A DNA stretch of 64,000 nucleotides from Woodsholea maritima DSM 17123 (GCF_000382325.1 NZ_KB908063.1:1-64000), one strand, 5' to 3'; positions 44,122 through 54,088 are shown, counted from the first letter of the stretch. The notes: a model not told the origin generated them from the sequence alone. Numbers and translations: made by a program.

Positions 44122-44583
44122 CTACGCCGCATAGGCGGCGTCAACCGCGATAAGTGCGCGCATGTCTAAGACTGCCATAAGTTCACCTTCTAAACGGTGA
44201 ACGCCCTTGATCATCGAGCGCCAGCGCCCATCCAAATGACTAGGGGTGGGTTCCAATGTTGATATGGGAAGGCGCATCACCTCACCCACGCTATCGACGA
44301 GAACCCCATATAATTCAGATCCAACTTCCAGGCCGAGCGCCATGCAAGGCTCTTTCGCACCGCGTGGGGCCAAGCCCAACCGGCGACGCGCATCAATGGC
44401 TGTGACAATTCGTCCGCGCAAATTTAACAATCCACCGATTTCACTGGGCGCACGCGGCACGCTGGTCACCCCCTGGGGTGAGAAGACCTCGCGAATTTCA
44501 CTCACCCCGGCCCCGAATAATTGATCGCCAATTTTGACGGTCACATATTCATAGGTCATTTCGGCGTTGGTTATGGTCGACAT
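44122..44583 (-). CDS. cheW: Chemotaxis coupling protein CheW
   Basis: 153 residues. It has a single CheW domain with VTVKIGDQLFGAGVSEIREV, then RAPSEIGGLLNLRGRIVTAIDARRRL-type signature. It links receptors to CheA. It is followed by cheY after 11 bases and preceded by cheA after 11 bases. Confidence 0.95.
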   Translation of the reverse strand: MSTITNAEMTYEYVTVKIGDQLFGAGVSEIREVFSPQGVTSVPRAPSEIGGLLNLRGRIVTAIDARRRLGLAPRGAKEPCMALGLEVGSELYGVLVDSVGEVMRLPISTLEPTPSHLDGRWRSMIKGVHRLEGELMAVLDMRALIAVDAAYAA

Positions 44584-44594
44584 AGCCTGGCTCC

Positions 44595-47459
44595 TTAAGC
44601 CGCACGCTGATCATCAGATTGCGCCGCACGATCAAGAGCGGCAATGATACCGCCGCGATCATTGGAACTGATCACTTCATTGACGCTGTCATAGCTTGCG
44701 CCATACGCCCCTTCTGAGCTGATGCCCAGACGTGGAACTTCGGCGAAATAGCCTTCCTGGGCGAGACGCGATAGCGCCGCAGGATCGCCAACGATGGCCG
44801 AGTACACAGCCCCATGGGCCCCGGCATCGCGCGCTTCATGCAAGCTACCGGCAACGGTCACATCATAGCCTGCGGCGGCCAATAGAGGCGCCATCATGCG
44901 ACGTGCAAACGCGTCGGCATCAACCAGCAGGATGGATTTGCGCCCCTGGATCCGGCGTTCCGGAGCCCCGCTCCAGGCGCGTTCCATATGCCAGGCGATG
45001 TCGATAACTTCAGTGGCTTTGCCCTTGATGATCGCAGAGCCGATAATCCCTGGACGCTGCGAGCCGAGCTGCAGATCAAGAGTTTCCTCGGCGACATCCA
45101 TGATCTCGTCGACGGCGACACCGGCAGAACGCCCCTCTTCGGAGAAGACCAGCACGGCCTGACGGCCCTCACCGGCAAAGGTATCCATACCCGAAATGTG
45201 GACCAGCGGCAGCAGACGCTCGCGGTATTGCACCACGTGCTGACCATCGACCACTTCGATCTTGGCCGCATCGAATTCTTCCAGACGGGTGATAAGGCTG
45301 ACAGGAACGGCCTTGGCCTCGGCCCCACCGGCCTTGACCAACAACAAGCGCTGGCGCTGCTCGGTTGAAGCGCGCAACGCTTCGGCGGTTTCGGTCTCGC
45401 CCTCTTCTTCGCTATGGGCGACCTCTTGAACCACACCATTGGGGTCCAAAATCATGATCACCGCACCATCGCCCAAGATGGTCGCGCCCGAATAGACATT
45501 GATCCCACGCAGCGCACCGGAGAGCGGCTTGACCACGATTTCTTCTGTATCGAGAACATCATCAACGATGAGACCGATTTTACGCCCGGCCGCTTCGACC
45601 AAGATGACATAACCAGACTCATTGATGTGATCGACATTATGACCGGTTTGCAAAACCGTATGTACACTGACGACGGGCAGCAAGCGATCACGTAGACGGA
45701 TCATGTGCGCGCCATTGATCGCTTCGACTTTATTATCGCTGCCAGGGCCAACCCGGACCAGCTCACGCACCGCCAATTGCGGTACAGCATAGCGATCTTC
45801 ACCGGCTTTCACGATCAAGGCAGAGACAATCGCCAAGGTCAGCGGAATTTTGATGGCAAAGGTGGTGCCTTTACCGCGCTCTGACATCACATCGATGGAG
45901 CCACCAATTTGCTCGATATTGGTGCGCACCACATCCATACCCACACCGCGCCCAGAAAGGTTAGTGACCTGGGCGGCTGTGGAGAAGCCAGCGGCAAAGA
46001 TAAAGCGATGGATTTGGCCTTCGCTCATCGTGGCCAATTCGTCTTCGCTGATCAGCCCTTTTTCAACGGCTTTCTGTGCGATGCGTTCAGTATTAAGGCC
46101 CGCACCATCATCAGAAATCTTCATGATGATTGCGCCGCCTTCATGATAGGCAGACAGCTTAATCGTACCGACCTCAGACTTACCTGAGGCTTTGCGCTGT
46201 TCCTTGGTCTCCAACCCGTGATCAGCGGAGTTACGCACCATATGAGTCAGCGGATCTTTGATCAGTTCCAAGACCTGGCGATCAAGCTCGGTCTCTTCAC
46301 CTTCCATCACCAGATTGATGGACTTACCCAGATCCTGAGAAATATCGCGAACAATCCGCGGCAGCTTACGCCAGGCATCGCCCACCGGCTGCATACGCGT
46401 CTTCATCACGCCGTCCTGCAATTCCGCGGTCACAGAGGACAAGCGTTGCAGCGGGGTTTTCAGCGTTGAATCTTCGTTATCACGAACGATCTGATGGAGT
46501 TGGTTACGCGCCAGAACCAATTCCGACACCGTTGTCATCAGGCTTTCAAGGACGTCCACACTCACCCGGATAGAAGACTGACCTTTTTTCAGACCGCCTT
46601 CATGCGCCGTATCATCACGCGGATCAGGCTTGGGCGCAGCAGGTTTCGGTGCGGGCGCAGCGGGTTTAGGTGCCGCCGCCGCAGGCGCGGCAGCCGGAGG
46701 GGCTGGCGTTGGCGCAGGCGCTACAGCCACAGGCTCAGCCGGGACTTCATCGCGCGGATTGATAATGTCGTCTGGGCCTTCGGCGGCCAGGAAGGCGGCT
46801 TCCAGGTCTTCCAAAGACACTTCACCCGGACGCAAAGTTCGCTCTTCACCCGCCTCAGAAGGCTGTGGGGTTGCCGCAGGGGCCGCTGGAGCCGCATCTT
46901 CAATGTCAGTATTCTGGAAGGCGGCTTCCAATTCGGCCAGGGATACCTCGCCCGGACGCAATGGCCGATCTAAATCAGAATCGAAGCGATCATCACTTGG
47001 CGCGGCTGCCTCAACAGGCGCCGGGGTAGGTTCAGGCTCAGGCTCTGGTGCGGGCGGCGGCGCAGCCGGGGCCGGTGCGTTCTTACGCATGGCCAGATCT
47101 TCCAGCTGGGTGATCAGATCACTGTCATCGCCCGCAGGTTCCGCCCCGGTTTCTTCCAGTCCGCCCAAAATATCTTTGGTGCGGTCGATGGATTTCAGAA
47201 CCACGGTCACTGCCGCACTATCCGCGATCATATCTCCATCGCGGAATTTACCCAGCAAGGTCTCCCCCGCATGGGCCAGGGCCTCAAGCCGTGTCAGACC
47301 CAAGAAACCACAGGTTCCCTTGATCGTATGCAACAGACGGAAAATGTTATCGAGCGTTGCTCTGTCGGTCGGGTCGTTTTCAAACTTGACCAACTCAACA
47401 TCAATAACATCGAGACTTTCAGAAGTCTCACCGAGAAATTCGACGATCAGATCATCCAT
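44595..47459 (-). CDS. cheA: Chemotaxis histidine kinase CheA with tandem CheW and degenerate receiver tail
   Basis: 954 residues from ATG 47459 (AAGG eight bases upstream). Order: Hpt domain 1-105 with phosphorylated H44 in RLLHTIKGTCGFLGL; a long Ala/Pro/Glu linker with two copies of a RPGEVSLEELEAAF-like motif (about 170-230); dimerisation and HATPase domains (about 300-560, HMVRNSADHGLE, DDGAGL, GRGVGMDVV); P5 CheW-like domain (about 560-700); a second CheW-like domain (about 705-835, ending near IAWHMERAW); and a C-terminal receiver-like region (about 845-945, SILLVDADAFARRMMAPLL) in which no clear phospho-acceptor Asp is seen. Two CheW-like domains plus a receiver tail is more than the classic CheA. 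It phosphorylates CheY and CheB. Confidence 0.95.
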   Translation of the reverse strand: MDDLIVEFLGETSESLDVIDVELVKFENDPTDRATLDNIFRLLHTIKGTCGFLGLTRLEALAHAGETLLGKFRDGDMIADSAAVTVVLKSIDRTKDILGGLEETGAEPAGDDSDLITQLEDLAMRKNAPAPAAPPPAPEPEPEPTPAPVEAAAPSDDRFDSDLDRPLRPGEVSLAELEAAFQNTDIEDAAPAAPAATPQPSEAGEERTLRPGEVSLEDLEAAFLAAEGPDDIINPRDEVPAEPVAVAPAPTPAPPAAAPAAAAPKPAAPAPKPAAPKPDPRDDTAHEGGLKKGQSSIRVSVDVLESLMTTVSELVLARNQLHQIVRDNEDSTLKTPLQRLSSVTAELQDGVMKTRMQPVGDAWRKLPRIVRDISQDLGKSINLVMEGEETELDRQVLELIKDPLTHMVRNSADHGLETKEQRKASGKSEVGTIKLSAYHEGGAIIMKISDDGAGLNTERIAQKAVEKGLISEDELATMSEGQIHRFIFAAGFSTAAQVTNLSGRGVGMDVVRTNIEQIGGSIDVMSERGKGTTFAIKIPLTLAIVSALIVKAGEDRYAVPQLAVRELVRVGPGSDNKVEAINGAHMIRLRDRLLPVVSVHTVLQTGHNVDHINESGYVILVEAAGRKIGLIVDDVLDTEEIVVKPLSGALRGINVYSGATILGDGAVIMILDPNGVVQEVAHSEEEGETETAEALRASTEQRQRLLLVKAGGAEAKAVPVSLITRLEEFDAAKIEVVDGQHVVQYRERLLPLVHISGMDTFAGEGRQAVLVFSEEGRSAGVAVDEIMDVAEETLDLQLGSQRPGIIGSAIIKGKATEVIDIAWHMERAWSGAPERRIQGRKSILLVDADAFARRMMAPLLAAAGYDVTVAGSLHEARDAGAHGAVYSAIVGDPAALSRLAQEGYFAEVPRLGISSEGAYGASYDSVNEVISSNDRGGIIAALDRAAQSDDQRAA

Positions 47460-47560
47460 GACGCCTACCTTAAGTACGGGCTCGATCAAGTATATTGCCT
47501 ACTGTGTCACGCACAGAGTTAACGCATCGTTTTTGTCCGAGCCCACTCACTGAAATCAGT

Positions 47561-48226
47561 TCAACCAATCATGCCTTCCATAGGCGGGATTAAAGCTGAA
47601 AATTCCGTGCGCTCTTCTTCAACATGAGTATCGACGCGGCCATCGGCCTCGCGTGCGATAAGTCCGGTATAATAAGGCAAGATCGAGCGCCCATCGAAGC
47701 CATCATCGGGGGTCTTACCGGCCAGAGCCAGCTTCACAGATTCTTCGATCCGCGCCTTTTTACCTTGAGAAATCAATCGAATGCGCGTTCCGCCGCCATT
47801 AGATGTCACATCAAGAGTGACCTGACCGCCGCGCGGGATGGAATCGACCGCGAGCATTAACAGATTGAGCAATACCCGCGCGGCAGGCTTACCCAGACCA
47901 CTAGCCTCGGTCTTCCAAATCAGCTCCTGCTTGGCCTCTTTATAAAGATTACCGGCCAGGCGCTGAATTTCGCGCATATCAATCACACCTGGGGCAGATC
48001 CGCCTGCCCCATAGGCCAAGCGCGCATATTCCAGCTTGCTTTGCGCCTGGCGCACACCGGTGCGCACCAGATCTAAAGCGTCATCGCGCATATCAGCGGC
48101 GTTTTCATCATCTAAAACGCTAAGCGCAGCCCCGAGCGCACTGACAGGGCTGACAAGGTCGTGACACAGCCGCGCACAAAGCAAAGCGGCCATTTGGGCG
48201 GGGGCGAGAGCGAGTGTATCTATCAT
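47561..48226 (-). CDS. chpT: CtrA phosphorelay histidine phosphotransferase ChpT
   Basis: 221 residues. The DHp-like helix carries H22 in LCARLCHDLVSPVSALGAAL, and the second part is a degenerate HATPase-like domain without ATP motifs, the known architecture of ChpT. It takes phosphate from CckA and passes it to CtrA and CpdR. It stands just upstream of cheA on the same strand with a spacer of about 100 bases, so it may share expression with the che operon. A GANTC site (48244-48248) lies 18 bases ahead of the ATG. Confidence 0.95.
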   Translation of the reverse strand: MIDTLALAPAQMAALLCARLCHDLVSPVSALGAALSVLDDENAADMRDDALDLVRTGVRQAQSKLEYARLAYGAGGSAPGVIDMREIQRLAGNLYKEAKQELIWKTEASGLGKPAARVLLNLLMLAVDSIPRGGQVTLDVTSNGGGTRIRLISQGKKARIEESVKLALAGKTPDDGFDGRSILPYYTGLIAREADGRVDTHVEEERTEFSALIPPMEGMIG

Positions 48227-48283
48227 AACATTCGCTCTTAGCTGATTCAGCCTAGCAATAAGGTTAACGCCGCGTGCAAAATT

Positions 48284-48517
48284 TTATACATCACGATCAT
48301 CATGCGCGGCCTCGTCCCAGCCTGAGCGTGAGGAGTAGAAACTCAGCGCCATCAGGCCACCGCCCAAACCCAGCGAAATGACCACGCCCAAGAATAAGGC
48401 CAAATAACCGTGCCAAGTCATAGCACTATCAATGCTAAGCCATGTGATGACCGAGGCAATCACAGCGGCCAATAAAATTGCACCCAGCACCACCGCCAGC
48501 AAAATCGTCTTTGTCAT
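48284..48517 (-). CDS. Small two-helix membrane protein
   Basis: 77 residues. There are two hydrophobic segments (about 4-28, TILLAVVLGAILLAAVIASV, and 38-62, YLALFLGVVISLGLGGGLMA), followed by an acidic, charged C-terminus (WDEAAHDDRDV). I do not recognise a named family with certainty. It precedes chpT on the same strand with a 57-base spacer. Confidence 0.7.
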   Translation of the reverse strand: MTKTILLAVVLGAILLAAVIASVITWLSIDSAMTWHGYLALFLGVVISLGLGGGLMALSFYSSRSGWDEAAHDDRDV

Positions 48518-48553
48518 TGATCTCTATCCTTAATCGCCCAAACCAGAAAATCC

Positions 48554-48573
48554 TTAACCAGTTAACGCGTTAA
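48554..48573. promoter_or_regulatory. Three TTAA motifs at 8-base spacing
   Basis: TTAACCAG, TTAACGCG and TTAA follow each other at 48554, 48562 and 48570. The site lies 37 bases ahead of the small membrane protein (minus) and 170 bases ahead of the M23 peptidase (plus). Spacing does not match the CtrA consensus. The regulator, if any, is unknown. Confidence 0.3.
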
Positions 48574-48742
48574 AAGTCACTTGGCAGACGGCAAAATTGA
48601 TAGCAACATGCTGGTTCGACATATTTTGACGCTATGATCATAATATGTTGACAATAAGAGTGTAAGTTTAACGACTGTGATCGGGGATCAACCCTGACAC
48701 TCATCGTATTGTTCAGCAACGCAGGAAAAGGCGCCACCCGTA

Positions 48743-50278
48743 ATGTCCGGTTTTGACGTCCGCCTCGCTCATGCGCGTCGCTCTCGCGCTATGGTCTTAT
48801 TCTTCACCCTGGGCCTGGGTCTGGTTTTGACCTTTGGTCTGCTGATTTCGCGCTTTCCCTCTTATGCCGAAGAGCAAAGCCGCGAGGCTGCCAGCAATCA
48901 GATCACTCTGCGCCATCAGCGCGGATCCGCTCAGGATGCTCAGAGCACAGAACTCACCTCAGCGGCTTTAACGCAAAGCCCTGCCCCGCAAACGGCTTTG
49001 GTCGGCGTCAATTTGATTGAGGCCGAGCACGAGATTTTCACCGGCGCGTGTGCAACCTGCATCCAAGATCCCGGTGTTGATGTCACTGTGCGCTCGGGTC
49101 AGACTTTCGCCAGCGTCCTTTCCGATGTCGGTGCCGAACGGGTTGAAGCCGCGCGCGCCATTGCCGCGCTGAACCCCGTCTATCCGGCACGCGATCTTCG
49201 CGCCGGTCAGGATTTGAAAGTTTATTTTGCCCCGCGTAAAATCACCCGTCAGGATGATGATACCGGCGAGGCGATTGAAGAGACCGTCCAGGCTCTGGCC
49301 GGTCTCTCCTTCCGCCCCGATAGTGAGCGCGTCATTACCGTTGCGCGCACCTATGATGGCACGTTCCAAACCCGCGAAGCTTTGGCGAGCTTTGATCAGC
49401 AAATGGTCCGCGCTCAAGGCGAAATTGACAGCAATTTCTACCTTGCCGCATTGGAATCTGGTGCAACCGACCGCATCGTTTATGAAGTGGCCGGCGTTCT
49501 AGGCTTTGCCGTTGACTTCCGCGCCATTCAGGCCGGCGATACGTTTGATGTGCTATTTGAACGCATGGTCGATGAAGAAGGGTCCGTGGCGCGCACCGGC
49601 GATGTGCTCTATGTGAACCTCAATCATCGTGGGCGGGATCTGGAATATTATCGCTTTGAAACCGAAGACGGCATTATCGGCTATTACTCGCCAGAGGGTG
49701 AAAGCGCCCAACGCCTATTGATGAAAACACCGATCAACGGGGCTCGCCTGTCGTCCAACTTTGGCCGTCGTTTCCACCCAATCTTGCGCACGTCACGCCC
49801 GCACAACGGCACCGACTTTGCCGCCCCGCGCGGCACGCCGATCATGGCCGCAGGTAATGGCGTAGTCGAGCGCGCTAATCGCTTTGGCAGCTTTGGTAAT
49901 TATCTACGTATCCGCCACGCCAATGGCTATCAAACGGCCTATGCGCACCTGAATGGGTTTGCCAGCGGCGTGCGCGCCGGTAGCCGCGTGACCCAGGGCC
50001 AGATCGTGGCCTATGTCGGCACAACCGGGCGCTCTACCGGTCCGCATCTGCACTATGAAGTGCATTTGAACGGCACGCCCATCAATCCAATGAGCTTGGA
50101 CCTGCCTACGGGCCGCCGCTTAAGCGATGCTGAGTTGGAAACCTTCATCGCCGCGCGTGATGAGATCCGGGCCATGCGCGACGCCTCACCGGCCGCCAAC
50201 AGCGATTTCTCACAACCCCTGTTTGCCGCCAATACCCAGGCCGGTGACAGCCAGGACAGCGATGGACAGACTGAGTAA
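48743..50278 (+). CDS. M23-family (LytM) cell-wall peptidase
   Basis: 511 residues. A membrane anchor or signal segment at about residues 18-40 (AMVLFFTLGLGLVLTFGLL) precedes a LysM/OapA-like domain (about 110-160, VTVRSGQTFASVLSDVGAE), a middle domain with GDTFDVLFERMVDEEG, and the C-terminal LytM domain (about 330-430). Zinc and catalytic residues are present: HPILRTSRPHNGTDFAAPRG, YAHLNGF, and GPHLHYEVHLNG. The layout equals MepM/YebA-type DD-endopeptidases that open peptidoglycan cross-links in the periplasm. The tail (about 450-511) is Ala/Gln/Ser-rich. Confidence 0.93.
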   Translation: MSGFDVRLAHARRSRAMVLFFTLGLGLVLTFGLLISRFPSYAEEQSREAASNQITLRHQRGSAQDAQSTELTSAALTQSPAPQTALVGVNLIEAEHEIFTGACATCIQDPGVDVTVRSGQTFASVLSDVGAERVEAARAIAALNPVYPARDLRAGQDLKVYFAPRKITRQDDDTGEAIEETVQALAGLSFRPDSERVITVARTYDGTFQTREALASFDQQMVRAQGEIDSNFYLAALESGATDRIVYEVAGVLGFAVDFRAIQAGDTFDVLFERMVDEEGSVARTGDVLYVNLNHRGRDLEYYRFETEDGIIGYYSPEGESAQRLLMKTPINGARLSSNFGRRFHPILRTSRPHNGTDFAAPRGTPIMAAGNGVVERANRFGSFGNYLRIRHANGYQTAYAHLNGFASGVRAGSRVTQGQIVAYVGTTGRSTGPHLHYEVHLNGTPINPMSLDLPTGRRLSDAELETFIAARDEIRAMRDASPAANSDFSQPLFAANTQAGDSQDSDGQTE

Positions 50279-50301
50279 TCGGATTTCGACATCGTAAGCA
50301 C

Positions 50302-50332
50302 AAAAGCCGGGCCATCGCAGCCCGGCTTTTTT
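50302..50332 (+). terminator. Terminator of the M23 peptidase gene
   Basis: Stem AAAAGCCGGGC / GCCCGGCTTTT, loop of seven bases, then TT. It is between convergent genes and may serve both directions. Confidence 0.85.
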
Positions 50333-50350
50333 AATGGCGCATACAGATCT

Positions 50351-51181
50351 TTAAGGCTGAAGGCGCGCCTCTAAGAAGAGCAAAACCTCACGCGCGGCCT
50401 CAAAAGTTGGCTCCCCATCGGCTTGGATGAGGTCTTTGGTGAGAACGGCATGGGGAAAGGGATTGCCCGCCGGGTTCTTGGCGCTGTCCGGCATCACACG
50501 CTCGATCAGGCGATGCGCGCCCACCACGGATTTCAAGCGCTCAAAGCGCGGGGCTTGGCAGACCGGATCGCCAGAAAACCGCAGCGCCATAACATGAAGG
50601 TCTTCACGCGCCGTCAAGGCGGCCTCATCTGCGGGCGAAAGATGCAGGCTGCCCGCCGCGCCCTTCGCGCCCAGCGGCAAGGACGGCTCCCCGGCCACGG
50701 GGGCGACAACACTGGGGTCCAGCGCCATCGACCAGGCAAAATTACCCGACACGCATAGCCCGATCACCCCCACACCCGGCCCAGCGCATTCGTTATGAGC
50801 GTGGCGGGCCAGCGCGCGCAGCCATTGCGTCACGGGACTGGCGTGATTGCGGGCAAACAAATGGATCTCACGCGAGATACAGGCAGTTAAAAACGCCCCC
50901 ATACCTTTGGCCTGACAGGCCTCATCCGCGGGGGTGCCCACGGGATCATAAAGCGCAGGCGCATAAACCCGATAGCCTGCCGCGATCAACCAGCGCGCCA
51001 AGCGCCAGAATTGCGGCACAAAGCCCGGCATTTCATGCATCAAGATGACGCCCGGCCCCGCGCCTTCGACCAGGACGGGATGGCCCATCCCTTCGGCCTC
51101 GAAATCAAAAGCGTTGTCGAAGGGATGCTGCGCATCCGATTTCAGGATTTGGCGATAGGGATCGGGGCTAAAATCTTCCAT
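50351..51181 (-). CDS. Dienelactone hydrolase-family protein
   Basis: 276 residues, alpha/beta hydrolase fold. The oxyanion segment ILMHEMPGF, the nucleophile elbow VIGLCVSGNFAW with Cys as nucleophile (as in dienelactone hydrolase), and a C-terminal histidine in NPFPHAVLTKD are visible. The expected aspartate may lie in RFSGDPVCQ. The family cleaves esters or lactones; no catechol-degradation genes are nearby, so the substrate is open. It is separated from clpB upstream by a terminator at 51237. Confidence 0.85.
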   Translation of the reverse strand: MEDFSPDPYRQILKSDAQHPFDNAFDFEAEGMGHPVLVEGAGPGVILMHEMPGFVPQFWRLARWLIAAGYRVYAPALYDPVGTPADEACQAKGMGAFLTACISREIHLFARNHASPVTQWLRALARHAHNECAGPGVGVIGLCVSGNFAWSMALDPSVVAPVAGEPSLPLGAKGAAGSLHLSPADEAALTAREDLHVMALRFSGDPVCQAPRFERLKSVVGAHRLIERVMPDSAKNPAGNPFPHAVLTKDLIQADGEPTFEAAREVLLFLEARLQP

Positions 51182-51236
51182 GGCGCTCTCATGCGGTTAG
51201 GCCTTAACCCTAGAACAGCCCCTTGCCCCCACCAAG

Positions 51237-51271
51237 TAAAAACGCCCCAACCCGGCCGGGTTGAGGCGTTT
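51237..51271 (-). terminator. Terminator of clpB
   Basis: Stem AAACGCCTCAACCC / GGGTTGGGGCGTTT (minus strand) with a short loop, followed by TTTTTA. It lies about 20 bases after the clpB stop. Confidence 0.85.
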
Positions 51272-51292
51272 CATCAAATGAGCACGCAAGGC

Positions 51293-53917
51293 TTATTGAA
51301 TGACCGCCTCTTGCGCCGGACGCACATTTCGACTGACCGCCGTGCCATTGACAGTTAGGGCATCGCCTTCAGCGCTGACATGAATGGCTTGGCCATCTTT
51401 CAAGCTTCCTTCCAAGATCATTCGCGCCAGCGGATCTTGCAGCTCCTTCTGGATCACCCGTTTTAAAGGCCGTGCGCCATAGGCCGGGTCATAGCCCTTC
51501 TGCGCCAGCCATTGAACGGCATGGTCATCCAGATCAATCGTCATCCGGCGATCCGCCAGTAATTGCGCCAGGCGCTGAATCTGAATGGCGACGATAGAGC
51601 CCATATGCTCGGCTTCCAAGCGGCGGAAGAGGATAACCTCGTCAATCCGGTTCAAAAACTCGGGCCGGAAGGCCATGCGCACCGCATTCATCACCTTATC
51701 GCGGGCCGCCTCAACATCCCCGCTCAAGAGATGCTCCGCGCCCAGATTAGAGGTCATGATAATCAAGGTGTTACGAAAATCCACCGTGCGCCCCTGACCA
51801 TCGGTCAAACGCCCATCATCAAGCACTTGCAGCAAGACATTGAAGACATCCGGGTGCGCCTTTTCTACCTCATCCAGCAAGACCACCTGATAGGGCCGGC
51901 GACGCACGGCTTCGGTCAGGGCTCCGCCCTCTTCATACCCAACATAGCCGGGAGGCGCGCCGATCATGCGGCTGACCGAATGCTTCTCCATATATTCTGA
52001 CATATCCAGGCGTGTTACGGCCGTTTCATCATCGAACAGAAACTCCGCCAAAGCTTTGGTCAGCTCGGTTTTCCCGACACCCGTCGGCCCCAGGAAGAGG
52101 AAAGAGCCAATCGGGCGGTTCGGATCTTTCAGGCCTGCACGCGCCCGGCGTACGGCATCCGACACGGCTTCCAATGCCGCATCCTGACCAATGACGCGCG
52201 AACGCAGACCGTCTTCCATCCGCAATAGCTTATCACGCTCGCCTTCAAGCATTTTTTCCACCGGCACCCCGGTCCAGCGCGACACGACAGCGGCGATTTG
52301 CTCATCCTCCACCACTTCCTTGACCATGCTGGCATGACCATTGGCGGGAGCATGATCGCCCTCCTCAGCCGCGCGCACGCGCGCCTCTAATTCAGGGATC
52401 TGGCCGTATTTCAGCTCAGAGGCTTTGGCCAGATCACCGCGCCGTTCTGCATCAGCCAATTGCGCGCGCAAGCGATCGAGCTGCTCTTTAACCTCGGTGG
52501 CAGAGGCAAGCTTGTCTTTCTCGGCCCGCCAAGCGGCGGTCAACTCATTGGAGCGCCCTTCGAGCTCCGCCAATTCTTTATGCAGACTATCGAGGCGCTT
52601 TTTCGACCCCTCATCCGATTCCTTTTTCAAGGCTTCGGCTTCGATTTTCAGCTGAATGATGCGCCGATCCAGCTCATCCAATTCTTCGGGCTTACTATCG
52701 ATCTGCATACGCAGACGCGCGCTCGCCTCATCCATCAAATCGATGGCTTTATCGGGCAAGAAGCGGTCGGTGATATAGCGATTGGACAAGGTGGCCGCGG
52801 CCACAATCGCGCTATCGGCGATGCGCACCCCGTGGTGAACTTCGTATTTTTCCTTTAAACCGCGCAGGATCGAAATCGTATCGGCCACATTGGGTTCTTC
52901 CACGAAGACCGGCTGGAAACGACGCGCCAAGGCGGCATCCTTTTCCACATGTTTGCGATACTCATCCAAGGTCGTTGCGCCGATGCAATGCAGCTCCCCA
53001 CGCGCCAAAGCGGGCTTTAACAGATTGGACGCATCCATCGCGCCATCGGTCTTCCCGGCACCGACAAGCGTGTGCATTTCATCAATGAAGAGAATGATCT
53101 GGCCATTGGCGGACTGAACCTCGTTGAGGACCGACTTCAAACGCTCCTCAAACTCACCACGGAATTTTGCCCCCGCAATCAGCGCACCCATATCCAGCGC
53201 CAACAGGCGTTTATTCTTGATGCTTTCGGGCACATCGCCATTGACGATGCGCAGCGCCAAGCCTTCGGCGATCGCGGTTTTACCCACGCCGGGCTCCCCG
53301 ATCAGAACCGGATTGTTCTTGGTGCGCCGGGAAAGCACTTGGATTGTGCGCCGGATTTCATCATCGCGGCCAATCACTGGATCAAGCTTACCTTCGCGGG
53401 CGACCTCGGTCAGATCGCGGGCATATTTCTTCAACGCCTCATAGGTATCTTCTGAGGACGCACTATCGGCCGTCCGGCCCTGACGCAGATCATTAATCGC
53501 CTGATTAAGGCTTTGCGCGGTGACGCCAATTTGTTTGAAAATTTCCTGCGTAGGCGTGCCACCCACAACACTTAGGGCCTGCAACAGGCGCTCAGCGGTG
53601 ATGAATTGATCACCCGCCTTCTTCGCGGCCTCCTCAGCGGTCGTGAAGACCTCAGCGGTTTTGGGCGCGAGATAAAGCTGGCCACTGCCGCCTTCAACCT
53701 GGGGCAGTTTTTTCAACGCCGCTTCGATCAGATCGCGCGCGGCATCCGCGCGCCCACCGGCGGCCTGGATCAGGTTTTTCGCTAATCCGCCATTGTCATC
53801 AATCAACGCCTTGAACAGATGCTCAGGCGTAAAGTGTTGGTGTTTGCGATTAAGGGCATAGCCCTGTGCGGCCTGAATGATCGCGCGCGCACGTTCAGTA
53901 TAAGTATCAAAGTTCAT
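51293..53917 (-). CDS. clpB: ATP-dependent disaggregase ClpB
   Basis: About 874 residues from ATG 53917, chosen because GGGAG stands seven bases ahead and the usual [12 protein letters not shown] start follows. Domains: Clp N-domain (1-145), first AAA+ module (Walker [10 protein letters not shown]), coiled-coil middle domain (about 410-530, [20 protein letters not shown]) that separates ClpB from ClpA/C, and second AAA+ module (Walker [10 protein letters not shown], sensor [13 protein letters not shown]). With DnaK it dissolves aggregates after heat stress. A possible RpoH-type promoter lies at 54002-54029. Confidence 0.97.
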   Translation of the reverse strand: MNFDTYTERARAIIQAAQGYALNRKHQHFTPEHLFKALIDDNGGLAKNLIQAAGGRADAARDLIEAALKKLPQVEGGSGQLYLAPKTAEVFTTAEEAAKKAGDQFITAERLLQALSVVGGTPTQEIFKQIGVTAQSLNQAINDLRQGRTADSASSEDTYEALKKYARDLTEVAREGKLDPVIGRDDEIRRTIQVLSRRTKNNPVLIGEPGVGKTAIAEGLALRIVNGDVPESIKNKRLLALDMGALIAGAKFRGEFEERLKSVLNEVQSANGQIILFIDEMHTLVGAGKTDGAMDASNLLKPALARGELHCIGATTLDEYRKHVEKDAALARRFQPVFVEEPNVADTISILRGLKEKYEVHHGVRIADSAIVAAATLSNRYITDRFLPDKAIDLMDEASARLRMQIDSKPEELDELDRRIIQLKIEAEALKKESDEGSKKRLDSLHKELAELEGRSNELTAAWRAEKDKLASATEVKEQLDRLRAQLADAERRGDLAKASELKYGQIPELEARVRAAEEGDHAPANGHASMVKEVVEDEQIAAVVSRWTGVPVEKMLEGERDKLLRMEDGLRSRVIGQDAALEAVSDAVRRARAGLKDPNRPIGSFLFLGPTGVGKTELTKALAEFLFDDETAVTRLDMSEYMEKHSVSRMIGAPPGYVGYEEGGALTEAVRRRPYQVVLLDEVEKAHPDVFNVLLQVLDDGRLTDGQGRTVDFRNTLIIMTSNLGAEHLLSGDVEAARDKVMNAVRMAFRPEFLNRIDEVILFRRLEAEHMGSIVAIQIQRLAQLLADRRMTIDLDDHAVQWLAQKGYDPAYGARPLKRVIQKELQDPLARMILEGSLKDGQAIHVSAEGDALTVNGTAVSRNVRPAQEAVIQ

Positions 53918-54001
53918 ATCTGTCTCCCGAGACTTCAGCGAGACACAGCCTGTTGGATTTGAACGCCTTCTTCGAAGCACGCTCTGGCTGCGTGTCCTTC
54001 A

Positions 54002-54029
54002 CTTAGGTGTGACAAACACGCAACACAAG
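54002..54029 (-). promoter_or_regulatory. Possible heat-shock (RpoH) promoter for clpB
   Basis: On the minus strand CTTG (54029-54026) is followed after 18 bases by CCTAAG (54007-54002). This resembles the alphaproteobacterial RpoH pattern of CTTG, 17-18 bases, and a CYTAT-like element, but the -10 part is imperfect. It is about 85 bases ahead of the clpB start. Confidence 0.4.
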
Positions 54030-54049
54030 GGGGATGCGGCAAAATGGAC

Positions 54050-54088
54050 AAAAAAAAGCGCCGTCCCGGCGGGACGGCGCTTTTTTTT
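54050..54088 (-). terminator. Terminator of the DUF4167 gene
   Basis: A long stem AAAAAAAAGCGCCGTCCC / GGGACGGCGCTTTTTTTT with a small loop; the A and T tracts make it symmetric. It lies about 20 bases beyond the stop of the gene at 54109. Confidence 0.92.
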
